A stretch of 64,000 nucleotides of DNA from assembly GCF_003217475.1 (NCBI RefSeq), contig NZ_QJSP01000015.1, forward strand, positions 61,757 to 125,756, written 5' to 3'. Each line of letters starts with the position of its first letter. Position 1 is the stretch's first letter. The notes below the pieces were generated by a model. It had not been told where the DNA came from. It saw nothing but the letters and a program-made list of their open reading frames with translations, and made no database searches. This stretch comes from Williamsia limnetica. GTDB lineage: Bacteria; Actinomycetota; Actinomycetes; Mycobacteriales; Mycobacteriaceae. A program made the position numbers and the translations under genes. Positions 32,893-41,249 of the stretch are shown here, piece by piece.

Positions 32893-34671
32893 GTGGCGAA
32901 CGAATCCCGGAACAGTGTTGGACTACTCGACGTCACCAAAGGCGCCCTGGGCATGGTTCCCGACCTTCCGGGGGTCATTCGGCACGCCCCCGGGCTGATC
33001 CTGCGTCGCCCGAAGGCCGAGGCCACGATCGGGTCGGTCTTCGACGGACTCGTCGCCAAACACCCGGAGCGTCCGTTCGTCCGCTTCGAGGGCACGTCGA
33101 TCACCTACGGCGAGGCCAACCGCCAGATCAACCGTTATGCCGCATTCTTCGGCAAGAACGGCGTCGGCGTCGGAGACGTCGTCGGGGTGCTCGCCAAGAA
33201 CAAGCCGCAGACGTTGCTCGTCATGCTGGCGGCGGTCAAGCTCGGTGCGATCGCGGGGATGCTGAACTACAACCAGCGCGGCCAGGTGTTGAGCCACAGC
33301 CTCGGCATTCTCGACGCAACCGTGCTCGTTGTGGATCCGGACGCCGCGGAAGCCCTCGACTCGATCGAGAAATCAGAAGTCCCCGAGGTGACCGTCGACT
33401 TCGCAGAACTCGACAGCCAATCCGAAGGGCTGAGCGAGGAGAACCCGTCCGTCACCGCCGGGCTTCCCGCGTCCACGAAGGCGTTCTACATCTTCACCTC
33501 GGGCACGACAGGGATGCCCAAGGCCAGCATCATGTCCCACTACCGGTGGATGACGAGCATGGACGGCATCGGCGGAATGGGTGTGCGACTGCGGCACAGC
33601 GACACGATGTACTCCGCGCTGCCGCTCTACCACAACAATGCACTGACGGTGGCGCTGTCGTCGGTGCTCGCCTCGGGGGCATGCCTTGCGATCGGCAAAT
33701 CGTTCTCGGCCTCAAAGTTCTGGGACGACATCATCCTCAACCGCGCCACCGCGTTCTGCTACATCGGGGAGTTGTGCCGCTACCTGATGGCGCAGCCGGA
33801 GAAGTCCACCGACCGCAGCCACGGTGTGAACATCATCGTCGGAAACGGCATGCGCTCGGAGATCTGGGACGGCTTCACCAAGCGGTTCGGAATCGAGCGG
33901 GTGGTCGAGTTCTACGGCGCCTCCGAACTGAACCTCGCGTTCATCAACGTCTTCAACCTCACCAAGACAGCCGGCTTCTGTCCGCTCCCGTTCAAGATCG
34001 TCGAATACGATGCCGAGACCGGTGACCCCAAGCGCAACGCGAAGGACAGATTGACGAAGGTGCCCAAAGGCGGCACCGGGCTGCTGATCTCCGAGATCTC
34101 CGACCGGGTCCCGTTCGACGGGTACACCGACGAAGACGCCTCGAACAAGAAGATCATCAAAGACGCCTTCAAATCCGGTGACCGCTGGTTCAACTCGGGC
34201 GACCTGGTCCGCGATCTCGGGATGCATCACATCGCGTTCGTCGATCGGCTCGGCGATACCTTCCGGTGGAAGGGCGAGAATGTCGCCACCACCGAAGTCG
34301 AGGCCGAACTCGGCGGCGTCGACGCGATCGATCACTGCGTCGTCTACGGCGTGGAGGTCCCCGACACCGACGGCAAGGCCGGAATGGCGGCGGTCACCGT
34401 CCGCGAAGGCCAGGAACTGGACCCGAAGGCACTCGGCAAGCAACTCTACGATTCGCTGCCCGCGTACGCGGTGCCCCTGTTCATCCGAGTGGTCTCCGAA
34501 CTCGAGCAGACCTCGACGTTCAAGAATCGCAAAGTCGAGTTGCGCGACGAGGGGTTCGGAGATGTAGGGGAAGACAAGCTCTACGTTTTGAAGGGTAGTG
34601 CCGACGGGTACGTCGAGTTCTATGACGAGTACCCGCAGGACGTGGCCGCTGCGAAGGTTCCTCGCGGATAG
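32893..34671 (+). CDS. fadD6: Long-chain acyl-CoA synthetase (FadD6-type)
   Basis: About 592-aa AMP-forming synthetase activating long-chain fatty acids, possibly with uptake as in FATP-type proteins. ATP/AMP motif YIFTSGTTGMPKAS, then LPLYHNNALTVALSS, FYGASELNLAF and DRLGDTFRWKGENVAT are in normal order. It lies between LOG and folP2 as in Rv1205-Rv1207. Start choice: GTG 32893 has GGAG 5 nt upstream; GTG 32863 would add ten residues but lacks a ribosome site at normal distance. Confidence 0.9.
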   Translation: MANESRNSVGLLDVTKGALGMVPDLPGVIRHAPGLILRRPKAEATIGSVFDGLVAKHPERPFVRFEGTSITYGEANRQINRYAAFFGKNGVGVGDVVGVLAKNKPQTLLVMLAAVKLGAIAGMLNYNQRGQVLSHSLGILDATVLVVDPDAAEALDSIEKSEVPEVTVDFAELDSQSEGLSEENPSVTAGLPASTKAFYIFTSGTTGMPKASIMSHYRWMTSMDGIGGMGVRLRHSDTMYSALPLYHNNALTVALSSVLASGACLAIGKSFSASKFWDDIILNRATAFCYIGELCRYLMAQPEKSTDRSHGVNIIVGNGMRSEIWDGFTKRFGIERVVEFYGASELNLAFINVFNLTKTAGFCPLPFKIVEYDAETGDPKRNAKDRLTKVPKGGTGLLISEISDRVPFDGYTDEDASNKKIIKDAFKSGDRWFNSGDLVRDLGMHHIAFVDRLGDTFRWKGENVATTEVEAELGGVDAIDHCVVYGVEVPDTDGKAGMAAVTVREGQELDPKALGKQLYDSLPAYAVPLFIRVVSELEQTSTFKNRKVELRDEGFGDVGEDKLYVLKGSADGYVEFYDEYPQDVAAAKVPRG

Positions 34672-34683
34672 GGGCACCCGCAC

Positions 34684-35583
34684 ATGACGCTGTCTCAGCG
34701 CACCCCGGCGGGGCCATCCCTGTCGCCCACACTCTGCGGTCGGCCCGTCGCCACCGACCGGGCCCTGGTGATGGCCATCGTCAATCGGACCCCGGACTCC
34801 TTCTACGATCGCGGATCGAGCTTCACCGACGACGCGGCGAAGTCGCGCGTGGATCAGGTCGTGGCCGAAGGCGCCGACATCGTCGACATCGGCGGGGTAA
34901 AGGCCGGACCCGGTGCCGAAGTCGATGCCGCCGAGGAAACGCGGCGGGTACTGCCGATGATCGAGTGGATCCGGAACCGGCACCCGGATCTGATCATCAG
35001 CATCGACACCTGGCGCGCCGACGTCGCCAGGGAGACCGTCGCGGCGGGCGCCGATCTCATCAACGACACGTGGTCGGGTGCCGATCCCGGGTTGGTTGCC
35101 GTGGCCGCCGAGATGTCGGCGGGCATCGTCTGTTCGCACACCGGTGGGGCCGTGCCTCGCACCCGGCCGCACCGCGTGCGGTACCCGGACGTTGTCACGG
35201 ATGTGCACACCGAACTCACCCGAGCTGCCGACCACGCGTTGGCCAGTGGGGTGAAAGAGGATTCGATCGTGATCGACCCCACGCACGATTTCGGGAAGAA
35301 CACGCATCACGGGCTCACTTTGTTACGCCACGTGAACGTTCTGGTTAATACCGGTTGGCCAGTGCTGATGGCGCTGAGCAACAAGGATTTTGTAGGGGAG
35401 ACTCTGGGTGTAGGCCTGGAAGATCGGCTGGAGGGGACTCTCGCCGCGACCGCACTTGCCGCCTCCGCCGGGGCTCGCGTGTTTCGCGTACACGAGGTTG
35501 CCGCCACTCGAAGGGTGGTCGATATGGTTGCCGCGGTGAACGGGACCAGACCACCCACCCGAACAGTAAGGGGTTTGGCATGA
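34684..35583 (+). CDS. folP2: FolP2-type dihydropteroate synthase paralogue
   Basis: 299-aa TIM-barrel protein of the dihydropteroate synthase family. It has MAIVNRTPDSFYDRGSSF (pterin/pABA loop, with R-T instead of the N-V-T of canonical FolP), VDIGGVKAGPG, ISIDTWRADVA, INDTWSGADP and VFRVHEVAAT. This matches the FolP2 (Rv1207) subgroup, whose member in M. leprae was reported to lack DHPS activity. It is fused to its neighbour gpgS by an ATGA overlap, suggesting a function with glucosylglycerate rather than folate. Confidence 0.88.
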   Translation: MTLSQRTPAGPSLSPTLCGRPVATDRALVMAIVNRTPDSFYDRGSSFTDDAAKSRVDQVVAEGADIVDIGGVKAGPGAEVDAAEETRRVLPMIEWIRNRHPDLIISIDTWRADVARETVAAGADLINDTWSGADPGLVAVAAEMSAGIVCSHTGGAVPRTRPHRVRYPDVVTDVHTELTRAADHALASGVKEDSIVIDPTHDFGKNTHHGLTLLRHVNVLVNTGWPVLMALSNKDFVGETLGVGLEDRLEGTLAATALAASAGARVFRVHEVAATRRVVDMVAAVNGTRPPTRTVRGLA

Positions 35584-36614
35584 CCGCTGGGAAGCAAGTC
35601 ACTGAAAAGTCCGACCGTGCCTGGACGCCGATTGCGTCCGCACCCGACAGCAGACTGAAAGGCCGGAGTTCGCCTCAATCCATGTGGGCGGCCGATCACA
35701 GTTGGGATCGCCCCGACTGGACCGTCGACGAACTCGTCGCGGCGAAGAACGGCCGCACCGTCTCGGTGGTGTTGCCCGCACTCAACGAAGAAGAGACGGT
35801 GGCAGATGTCATCGCGTCGATCCGCCCGCTCCTCGGCACGCTCGTCGACGAGTTGATCGTGCTGGACTCGGGCTCCACCGATGCGACCGCCGAACGCGCC
35901 ATCGCAGCGGGCGCGCGCGTCGTCACCCGCGAAGAAGCCGTTCCCGAGGTCGAGCCCGTTCGCGGAAAGGGCGAGGTGCTGTGGCGCTCGCTCGCCGCCA
36001 CGACGGGTGACCTGATCGCGTTCGTCGATTCCGACCTGATCGATCCGGATCCGATGTTCGTGCCCAAGCTGCTCGGACCCCTCCTGATCAATGAGGAGAT
36101 CCAGCTCGTCAAGGGCTTCTACCGCCGGCCGCTGCGGACCGGACAGGGCGAGGATGCCAACGGCGGGGGCCGGGTCACCGAACTCGTCGCCCGGCCGCTG
36201 CTCGCTTCGTTCAAACCGGAACTGACCGCGGTGCTGCAGCCGTTGGGTGGCGAATACGCGGGAACGCGCGAGCTGCTGTGTGCAGTGCCGTTCGCTCCGG
36301 GGTACGGGGTGGAGATCGGCCTGCTGGTCGATACCTATGACCTCTACGGGATGGGTGGTATCGGGCAGGTCAATCTCGGGGTGCGGACCCACCGCAACCG
36401 CCCGCTGGTGGAGCTCGGCGTCATGAGCAGGCAGATCGTCGGCACGTTGATGGGTAGGTGTGGCATCGAGGACTCGGGCGTCGGACTCACGCAGTTCAAG
36501 ATCCAGCCCGACGGCACCTTCTCCCCGAAGACCACCGATGTCTACCTCACCGACCGACCCGCGATGAACACCCTGCGGCCGACGGTCGCCGAACGCAGCC
36601 GCCGCGCCTCGTAG
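35580..36614 (+). CDS. gpgS: Glucosyl-3-phosphoglycerate synthase
   Basis: 344-aa GT81 glycosyltransferase. It transfers glucose from an NDP-glucose to 3-phosphoglycerate, the first step towards methylglucose lipopolysaccharides. The nucleotide-sugar start VVLPALNEEETV, the metal-binding VDSDLIDPD (D-x-D), GGGRVTELVARPLL and GGEYAGTREL are present. ATG 35580 overlaps the folP2 stop (ATGA). A strong terminator follows at 36641. Confidence 0.92.
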   Translation: MTAGKQVTEKSDRAWTPIASAPDSRLKGRSSPQSMWAADHSWDRPDWTVDELVAAKNGRTVSVVLPALNEEETVADVIASIRPLLGTLVDELIVLDSGSTDATAERAIAAGARVVTREEAVPEVEPVRGKGEVLWRSLAATTGDLIAFVDSDLIDPDPMFVPKLLGPLLINEEIQLVKGFYRRPLRTGQGEDANGGGRVTELVARPLLASFKPELTAVLQPLGGEYAGTRELLCAVPFAPGYGVEIGLLVDTYDLYGMGGIGQVNLGVRTHRNRPLVELGVMSRQIVGTLMGRCGIEDSGVGLTQFKIQPDGTFSPKTTDVYLTDRPAMNTLRPTVAERSRRAS

Positions 36615-36640
36615 CTCCGGCGCGCCAGACGATCCACTTG

Positions 36641-36678
36641 TACGAAGACGAGCCGCCTGTAGGCGGCTCGTCTTCGTA
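36641..36678 (+). terminator. Hairpin terminator after gpgS
   Basis: A perfect 18-bp stem, TACGAAGACGAGCCGCCT and its complement, separated by GT only. It lies 26 bp after the gpgS stop. Confidence 0.82.
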
Positions 36679-36718
36679 TATCCGGCTCGTCCACGGATGC
36701 GGCAGGCTATCGTAGAAA

Positions 36719-36734
36719 CTAGAACATGTTCTAG
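36719..36734. promoter_or_regulatory. KstR-like operator before the SDR gene
   Basis: A perfect 16-bp palindrome CTAGAACATGTTCTAG whose inner 14 bp fit TnnAACnnGTTnnA, the consensus for KstR, the TetR-type repressor of cholesterol catabolism genes in mycolata. It ends 16 bp before the SDR start codon and so overlaps the expected transcription start. Confidence 0.6.
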
Positions 36735-36750
36735 CTACGGGAGTTGGTCA

Positions 36751-37623
36751 ATGTCGGGTTCGATGTCGGGAAAATCAGTTCTGGTCACCGGAGGTGGCAG
36801 CGGGATCGGCGAGGGAATTGCGGCGCTTCTCGCCGAACGCGGAGCCCAGGTCACCATCCTGGGTCGCAATGCCGAGCGGCTCGGCGAGGTCGCGGACAAA
36901 CTCAACGCCGCTGCAGGTGGATCGCCGGTGCTGGCGCATGCCGCCGACATCACCGACGAGGACCAGGTGGCGAACGCGGTCGCGGTGGCCACTGCCCGTA
37001 CCGGCCGTCTCGACGGCATCGTCGCCTGCGCGGGCGGCAGCGAAACGATCGGGCCGATCACCCAAATGGACACGGAAGCGTGGAAGCGCACCGTCGATCT
37101 GAATCTCAACGGCACCATGTTCACGATCAAACACGGTGCGCGAGAGCTGGTTCGCGGTGGAGGCGGCGCGATCGTCGCCATCTCGTCCATCGCAGCCAGC
37201 AATACCCACCGGTGGTTCGGTGCCTATGGCGTCACGAAGTCCGGGGTCGATCATCTGGTGGCACTGGCAGCAGATGAACTGGGCGCGAGCAACGTTCGCG
37301 TCAACGGCATCCGGCCGGGCCTGACCCGAACCGAACTCGTCGGGATGATCACCCAGGATCCGGCGCTGAGCGAGGACTACCGGGTCAGCACCCCGCTGCA
37401 GCGGGTCGGTGAGGTCGAGGACATCGCGGGCCTGGCGTTGTTCCTGCTCGGTGAGGAGTCCACCTGGATCACCGGACAGGTCATCAACGTCGACGGTGGG
37501 CAGATGCTGCGTCGCGGACCGGATTTCAGCTCGATGCTCGAGCCGCTCTTCGGCGCGGACGGGCTGCGCGGTGTCGTGGCTGCCCCGGACGGGCACGACT
37601 CCGATGAGGTGGCGGCCTCATGA
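36751..37623 (+). CDS. Short-chain dehydrogenase/reductase
   Basis: 290-aa NAD(P)-dependent classical SDR. Cofactor motif TGGGSGIGEG (about residues 13-22), ACAGG near 92 in place of NNAG, a catalytic Ser in AISSIAAS and Y-x-x-x-K in YGVTKSG. The C-terminus has an unusual 40-residue extension after GGQMLRR. ATG 36751 has GGGAG 7 nt upstream. It overlaps the acetoacetate-decarboxylase-like gene and follows a KstR-like operator, so a role in sterol or related lipid catabolism is suggested, not shown. Confidence 0.85.
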   Translation: MSGSMSGKSVLVTGGGSGIGEGIAALLAERGAQVTILGRNAERLGEVADKLNAAAGGSPVLAHAADITDEDQVANAVAVATARTGRLDGIVACAGGSETIGPITQMDTEAWKRTVDLNLNGTMFTIKHGARELVRGGGGAIVAISSIAASNTHRWFGAYGVTKSGVDHLVALAADELGASNVRVNGIRPGLTRTELVGMITQDPALSEDYRVSTPLQRVGEVEDIAGLALFLLGEESTWITGQVINVDGGQMLRRGPDFSSMLEPLFGADGLRGVVAAPDGHDSDEVAAS

Positions 37624-38360
37624 CCGCCCATGACGTGCTGGGCACGGCGATCGAGATGCCGGTCCGGATCCGGCAGGCCAGCTGTTTTGTGGCGGGGTTC
37701 ACCGCATCGGCGGGCGCGGTCCAGTCGGCGATCTCCGACACCGGCCTGGAAGTCTTGCGGGTCCGTCCGGGCAGGGCGATGTGCATGCTCGTGTTCGTCG
37801 ATTACGTCGACGGGGATCTCGGCCCGTACAACGAGTTCGGCGTCTGCGTGCTGGTCGCCGACCGCGAGCGGCCCGGGCAGTCGATGGTGCGCAACCTCAG
37901 GGACCTCGCCGGGGGACAGGCGCGGGCCCTGGTACACCGACTGCCGGTCGACGGCGAATTCACCTTGGCAGCCGGGCGCGGGATCTGGGGATTTCCCAAG
38001 ACCCTCGCCGACTTCGACGTCGATCACCAGAGCCGGACCAAGCGCGGTGTGGTCAGTGAAGGTGGGCAGATGATCGCCGCGCTGACCGTGCGGCCGGGTA
38101 TCAAGGTGCCGGATTCACCGGCGTCGGCCGTGTTGCGGGCATATTCGCACCTCGACGGCGTGACCCGTGAGACGCCGTGGGTGTTGAACAACACGGCAGA
38201 CACGCGGACGCGACTCGGCGGTGCGCAGTTGCAGTTGGGGTCCCATCCGATCGCCGATGAACTGCGGCAATTCGACCTGTCACGGCATGCCTTGATGACG
38301 TCCTCGGTGGGAAGGATCGAGATGACCTTCGAGGATGCTCAAGTCGTGAACAGGAGCTGA
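37620..38360 (+). CDS. Acetoacetate decarboxylase family protein
   Basis: 246-aa protein with the family's core: GPYNEFGVCVLV near residue 64, then AGRGIWGFPKTLADFDV near 120, where the Lys of GFPK corresponds to the Schiff-base region of acetoacetate decarboxylase. Related proteins in actinobacteria act on other beta-keto or enol substrates. ATG 37620 overlaps the SDR stop (ATGA). Its last five codons and stop form the first unit of a 20-bp tandem repeat, so the present C-terminus may have been altered by repeat expansion. Confidence 0.82.
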   Translation: MTAHDVLGTAIEMPVRIRQASCFVAGFTASAGAVQSAISDTGLEVLRVRPGRAMCMLVFVDYVDGDLGPYNEFGVCVLVADRERPGQSMVRNLRDLAGGQARALVHRLPVDGEFTLAAGRGIWGFPKTLADFDVDHQSRTKRGVVSEGGQMIAALTVRPGIKVPDSPASAVLRAYSHLDGVTRETPWVLNNTADTRTRLGGAQLQLGSHPIADELRQFDLSRHALMTSSVGRIEMTFEDAQVVNRS

Positions 38361-38424
38361 CGGTCGTGAGCCGGGGCTGACGGTCGTGAACAGGAGCTGA
38401 CGGTCGTGAACAGGAGCTGACGCG
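38345..38424 (+). repeat. Four 20-bp tandem repeats across the stop codon
   Basis: Unit cgtgaacaggagctgacggt starts at 38345, 38365, 38385 and 38405. Copies 1 and 3 are identical, copy 2 has three changes and copy 4 differs at its last two bases. Copy 1 encodes the end and stop of the acetoacetate decarboxylase-like gene; copies 2-4 are untranslated. Confidence 0.92.
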
Positions 38425-38451
38425 GGCGACCGGCCACCGTGCGATAGTGGA

Positions 38452-38775
38452 GTGGTGCTGACTCTTCTTCTGTACCTGGCGGTCATGGTGGCAGTGATCG
38501 GGGTCGTGTTTGCGGTGGTCTGGCGGGTTTTCGGTCGCTCAGAAGATCTGCCGCCGCTGGAAAAAGGGACAACTCTGACGCGGTTGCCTCGGGCGGGCAT
38601 CACCGGCGACGACGTTCGGTCACTCCGCTTCGCGCAGGTGACCCGCGGCTACAAGGCCGGCGAGGTGGACTGGGCGCTGGAGAAGTTGGCACGTGAGATC
38701 GATGAATTGCGGACCGCCTTGCACGATCTCCAAGCGCGGGACGAGATCGAAAGCCCAGCGCAACGGGCAGAATAA
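38452..38775 (+). CDS. DivIVA-domain membrane protein (Rv1209-like)
   Basis: 107-aa protein with an N-terminal membrane helix (residues 2-26) and a cytoplasmic DivIVA-type segment: VRSLRFAQVTRGYKAGEVDW at about 55-74, followed by a coiled coil to about residue 95. It matches the position of Rv1209 after gpgS. DivIVA/Wag31-like helices mark membrane curvature and polar growth, so a role in the cell envelope or in division is reasonable. Start GTG 38452 (or 38455); GATAGT a few bases upstream could be a -10 for a leaderless transcript. Confidence 0.75.
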   Translation: MVLTLLLYLAVMVAVIGVVFAVVWRVFGRSEDLPPLEKGTTLTRLPRAGITGDDVRSLRFAQVTRGYKAGEVDWALEKLAREIDELRTALHDLQARDEIESPAQRAE

Positions 38776-38907
38776 CCTGACTCAGGTCCGTAGTATGGAA
38801 CCGGATCAATGCAACGTGAACCGCGCGGTGTCCAACGATTGATGGCACCAACCTAATAAGATCAGACTTCGACGCCGACTGCGGCAGCGAATCTGAAGGG
38901 AGCAGAG

Positions 38908-39081
38908 ATGGCGGCGATGAAGCCACGGACCGGGGACGGTCCCCTTGAAGCAGCCAAGGAAGGGCGAGGAATCGTCGTGCGCATACCTATCGAGGGCGGC
39001 GGCCGACTGGTAGTCGAGCTGACGGCCGATGAGGCAGCAGCACTGGGTGAGGAATTGCGTGGGGTGACCACCGCCTCGTAG
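38908..39081 (+). CDS. DUF3117 family small protein
   Basis: 57-aa protein, too short for usual ORF lists. It begins MAAMKPRTGDGPLEAAKEGR and contains IPIEGGGRLVVELTADEAAA, the highly conserved core of actinobacterial DUF3117 proteins (Rv1211-like). ATG 38908 is preceded by GAAGGGAG. The function is unknown; very strong conservation suggests a basic cellular role. A TAAGAT hexamer at 38857-38862 may be its -10 element. Confidence 0.88.
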   Translation: MAAMKPRTGDGPLEAAKEGRGIVVRIPIEGGGRLVVELTADEAAALGEELRGVTTAS

Positions 39082-39114
39082 CGGGGTCAGATAGCAAGAA
39101 GGAGACGATCGGCC

Positions 39115-39951
39115 GTGCTTTCCGCAGTGGTCGATCTGTTGTGTTGTCCGGTGTGCCGGGCCCCGTTCGAGTGTGCTGATCGCACACTCTGGTGTGGTCA
39201 GGGGCACAGCTTTGACCTGGCCAAGCAGGGGTACGTGACCCTGTTGGGCGGCGCCGGCAACAGTTTTCGGTCGGATACGAGTGAAATGCTGTCCGCCCGA
39301 ACGCGTTTCCTCGATGGTGGTTTCTTCGACCCCATCATGACGGCGGTCAGCGGGAACTGCGAGGACGGCGCCGCCGTCCTCGACGTCGGCGCGGGCACCG
39401 GGCATTATCTCGCCGCCGCGGTGCACCATGCGGGCGGGCGCGGGGTGGGTCTGGACCTGTCCAAACTCGCCGCCAGGCAGATCAGCCGGCGCAGCGGCCC
39501 GATCGGTGCCGTTGTCGCCGACGGGTGGCAACCCTTCCCGATCGCCGACGGCATGATCGATGTTGCTCTGTCGATCTTTTCGCCGCGCAACGTGCCTGAG
39601 TTCTCCCGGGTGCTCGCACCCGGTGGACGACTGATCGTGGTGTCGCCGACGCCGCGGCACCTGACCGAGATCGTCGAGGCGGTCGGGATGATCGGCGTGG
39701 ACAAGGACAAGGCCGTACGGATCGGCAACAGTATGTCCGGCCACTTCACCCGAGCAGAAAGAACTCTGGTCGAGTACCCGATCGCGCTGTCCCACACTCA
39801 GGTCGCCGACGTGGTGTTGATGGGTCCGTCAGCATTTCATCTGACCGAACGGGACGTGGCCTCGCGACTGAGCGGTTACCCCGATCCGATGACGGTCACG
39901 GTGTCCGTGACGGTCGCGGTGTATCAAGCCGATTCGGTGACCGACTCGTAG
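39115..39951 (+). CDS. 23S rRNA (guanine-N1)-methyltransferase, RlmA family
   Basis: 278-aa SAM-dependent methyltransferase of the RlmA(I)/RlmA(II, TlrB) family, which methylates G745 or G748 of 23S rRNA. The N-terminal zinc motif is visible: CPVCRAPF, then WCGQGHSFDLAKQGYV (Cys12, Cys15, Cys28 and His32 region). The SAM motif is VLDVGAGTGHYL near residue 90. GTG 39115 has AAGGAG 11 nt upstream. The 3' end overlaps the convergent glgM gene by 28 bp. Which G is methylated cannot be read from sequence. Confidence 0.82.
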   Translation: MLSAVVDLLCCPVCRAPFECADRTLWCGQGHSFDLAKQGYVTLLGGAGNSFRSDTSEMLSARTRFLDGGFFDPIMTAVSGNCEDGAAVLDVGAGTGHYLAAAVHHAGGRGVGLDLSKLAARQISRRSGPIGAVVADGWQPFPIADGMIDVALSIFSPRNVPEFSRVLAPGGRLIVVSPTPRHLTEIVEAVGMIGVDKDKAVRIGNSMSGHFTRAERTLVEYPIALSHTQVADVVLMGPSAFHLTERDVASRLSGYPDPMTVTVSVTVAVYQADSVTDS

Positions 39952-41096
39952 ATCTTCATCGTCTGTTCGGCAATCGAATCCCAGGAGAACTCGGCGATCG
40001 CGCGTTCTCGCCCGGCGACGCCCATGGCGCTGGCCGACGTGGGGTCGGCGATGACCCGATTGACCGCTGTCGCCAGATCGTGTTCGAACTCGCCTGTCTT
40101 GTCTGCGTCGTAGTGCACCAGCAGCCCCGTGACCTCGTCGCGGACCACTTCGGGGATACCGCCCACGTCCGATGCCACGACCGCGGTTCCGCAGGCCATC
40201 GCTTCGAGGTTGACGATACCCAGTGGTTCATAGATCGACGGACAGACGAAAACATCGGCTGCCGAGAGTATCTCGCGGATCTTCTCGAGCGGGAGCATCT
40301 CGCGCACCCAGAAGACGCCGTCGCGGGCGCTCGACAGTCGGTCGACGGCCGCGGCGATCTCCGCGCCGATCTCCGGGGTGTCGGGGGCTCCGGCACACAG
40401 CACGAGCTGTAGATCCGGATCCATGTGATGGGCCGCGGCGACAAGGTGTCCGACGCCCTTCTGCCGCGTGATCCGGCCGACGAACACCGCAATCGGCCGA
40501 TCGGGATCGACGCCTATCTTCCGCAACACCGACGTCGCCTCGTCGGGGGCGATCGACGGCCGCCACTTCACGGTGTCGATACCGTTGCGAACCACATGAA
40601 CTTTGTCGGGGTCGAGGCGTGGGTAGGCGTCGCAGACATCGATCCGCATGCCCGAGCTGACGGCGATCACCGCGTCGGCGTACTCGACGGCGTTCTTCTC
40701 CACCCAGCTCGACACCCTGTATCCGCCGCCGAGCTGTTCGGCTTTCCAAGGCCTCCGGGGCTCGAGCGAATGTGCGGTCAGGACATGGGGAATGCCGTGT
40801 AGTTGTCCGGCGAGGTGCCCGGCCAACCCGGTGTACCAGGTGTGTGAATGCGCGACCTGGGCTCCCTCGGCCGCGACGGCCATCCGCAGGTCCGAGGACA
40901 GAGTCGTGATCGCCGCGTTGGCGCCGATGAGTTCGGGGTCCACGCCATAGACGTGTGCATCCTCGCGGGGGGCGCCCATGCAATGCACGTCGACGGTCGC
41001 GAGCCGACGCAGGTGAGCCACCAATTCGGTGACGTGTACGCCGGCCCCGCCGTACACCTCAGGCGGATATTCCCTGGTCATCATTGCCACGCGCAT
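39924..41096 (-). CDS. glgM: Alpha-maltose-1-phosphate synthase (GlgM/GlgA type)
   Basis: 390-aa glycosyltransferase corresponding to Rv1212c, which joins ADP-glucose and glucose-1-phosphate to maltose-1-phosphate for the GlgE alpha-glucan route. It has MTREYPPEVYGGAGVHV with the Gly-rich acceptor loop (7-23), AHSHTWYTGLAG, VFVGRITRQKGVGHL and the E-x7-E motif in IYEPLGIVNLEAMACG. It lies divergent from glgC, the source of ADP-glucose, across 153 bp. Confidence 0.9.
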   Translation of the reverse strand: MRVAMMTREYPPEVYGGAGVHVTELVAHLRRLATVDVHCMGAPREDAHVYGVDPELIGANAAITTLSSDLRMAVAAEGAQVAHSHTWYTGLAGHLAGQLHGIPHVLTAHSLEPRRPWKAEQLGGGYRVSSWVEKNAVEYADAVIAVSSGMRIDVCDAYPRLDPDKVHVVRNGIDTVKWRPSIAPDEATSVLRKIGVDPDRPIAVFVGRITRQKGVGHLVAAAHHMDPDLQLVLCAGAPDTPEIGAEIAAAVDRLSSARDGVFWVREMLPLEKIREILSAADVFVCPSIYEPLGIVNLEAMACGTAVVASDVGGIPEVVRDEVTGLLVHYDADKTGEFEHDLATAVNRVIADPTSASAMGVAGRERAIAEFSWDSIAEQTMKIYESVTESA

Positions 41097-41164
41097 ACGT
41101 CAAACGCTAGTGGTCCGGTGGCTTCAGCGCCATCTGCCCAGGAAAATTGCCTCGACACGATCTC

Positions 41165-41176
41165 GAACAATTGTTC
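41165..41176. promoter_or_regulatory. Palindrome in the glgM-glgC divergent region
   Basis: GAACAATTGTTC is a perfect 12-bp palindrome near the middle of the 153-bp region between divergent glgM and glgC, a plausible shared operator. The binding protein is unknown. Confidence 0.4.
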
Positions 41177-41249
41177 CGACGTGGCAAGCGATTTGGACGG
41201 ATCGGCCGGTCCTATGGCCGCGACGTCGGATGCCGGATAGGTTTAAGGG

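Noticed and set aside
33712..35310. 532-aa open frame antisense to fadD6 and folP2
   Set aside because: It crosses two certain genes and has no recognisable motif.
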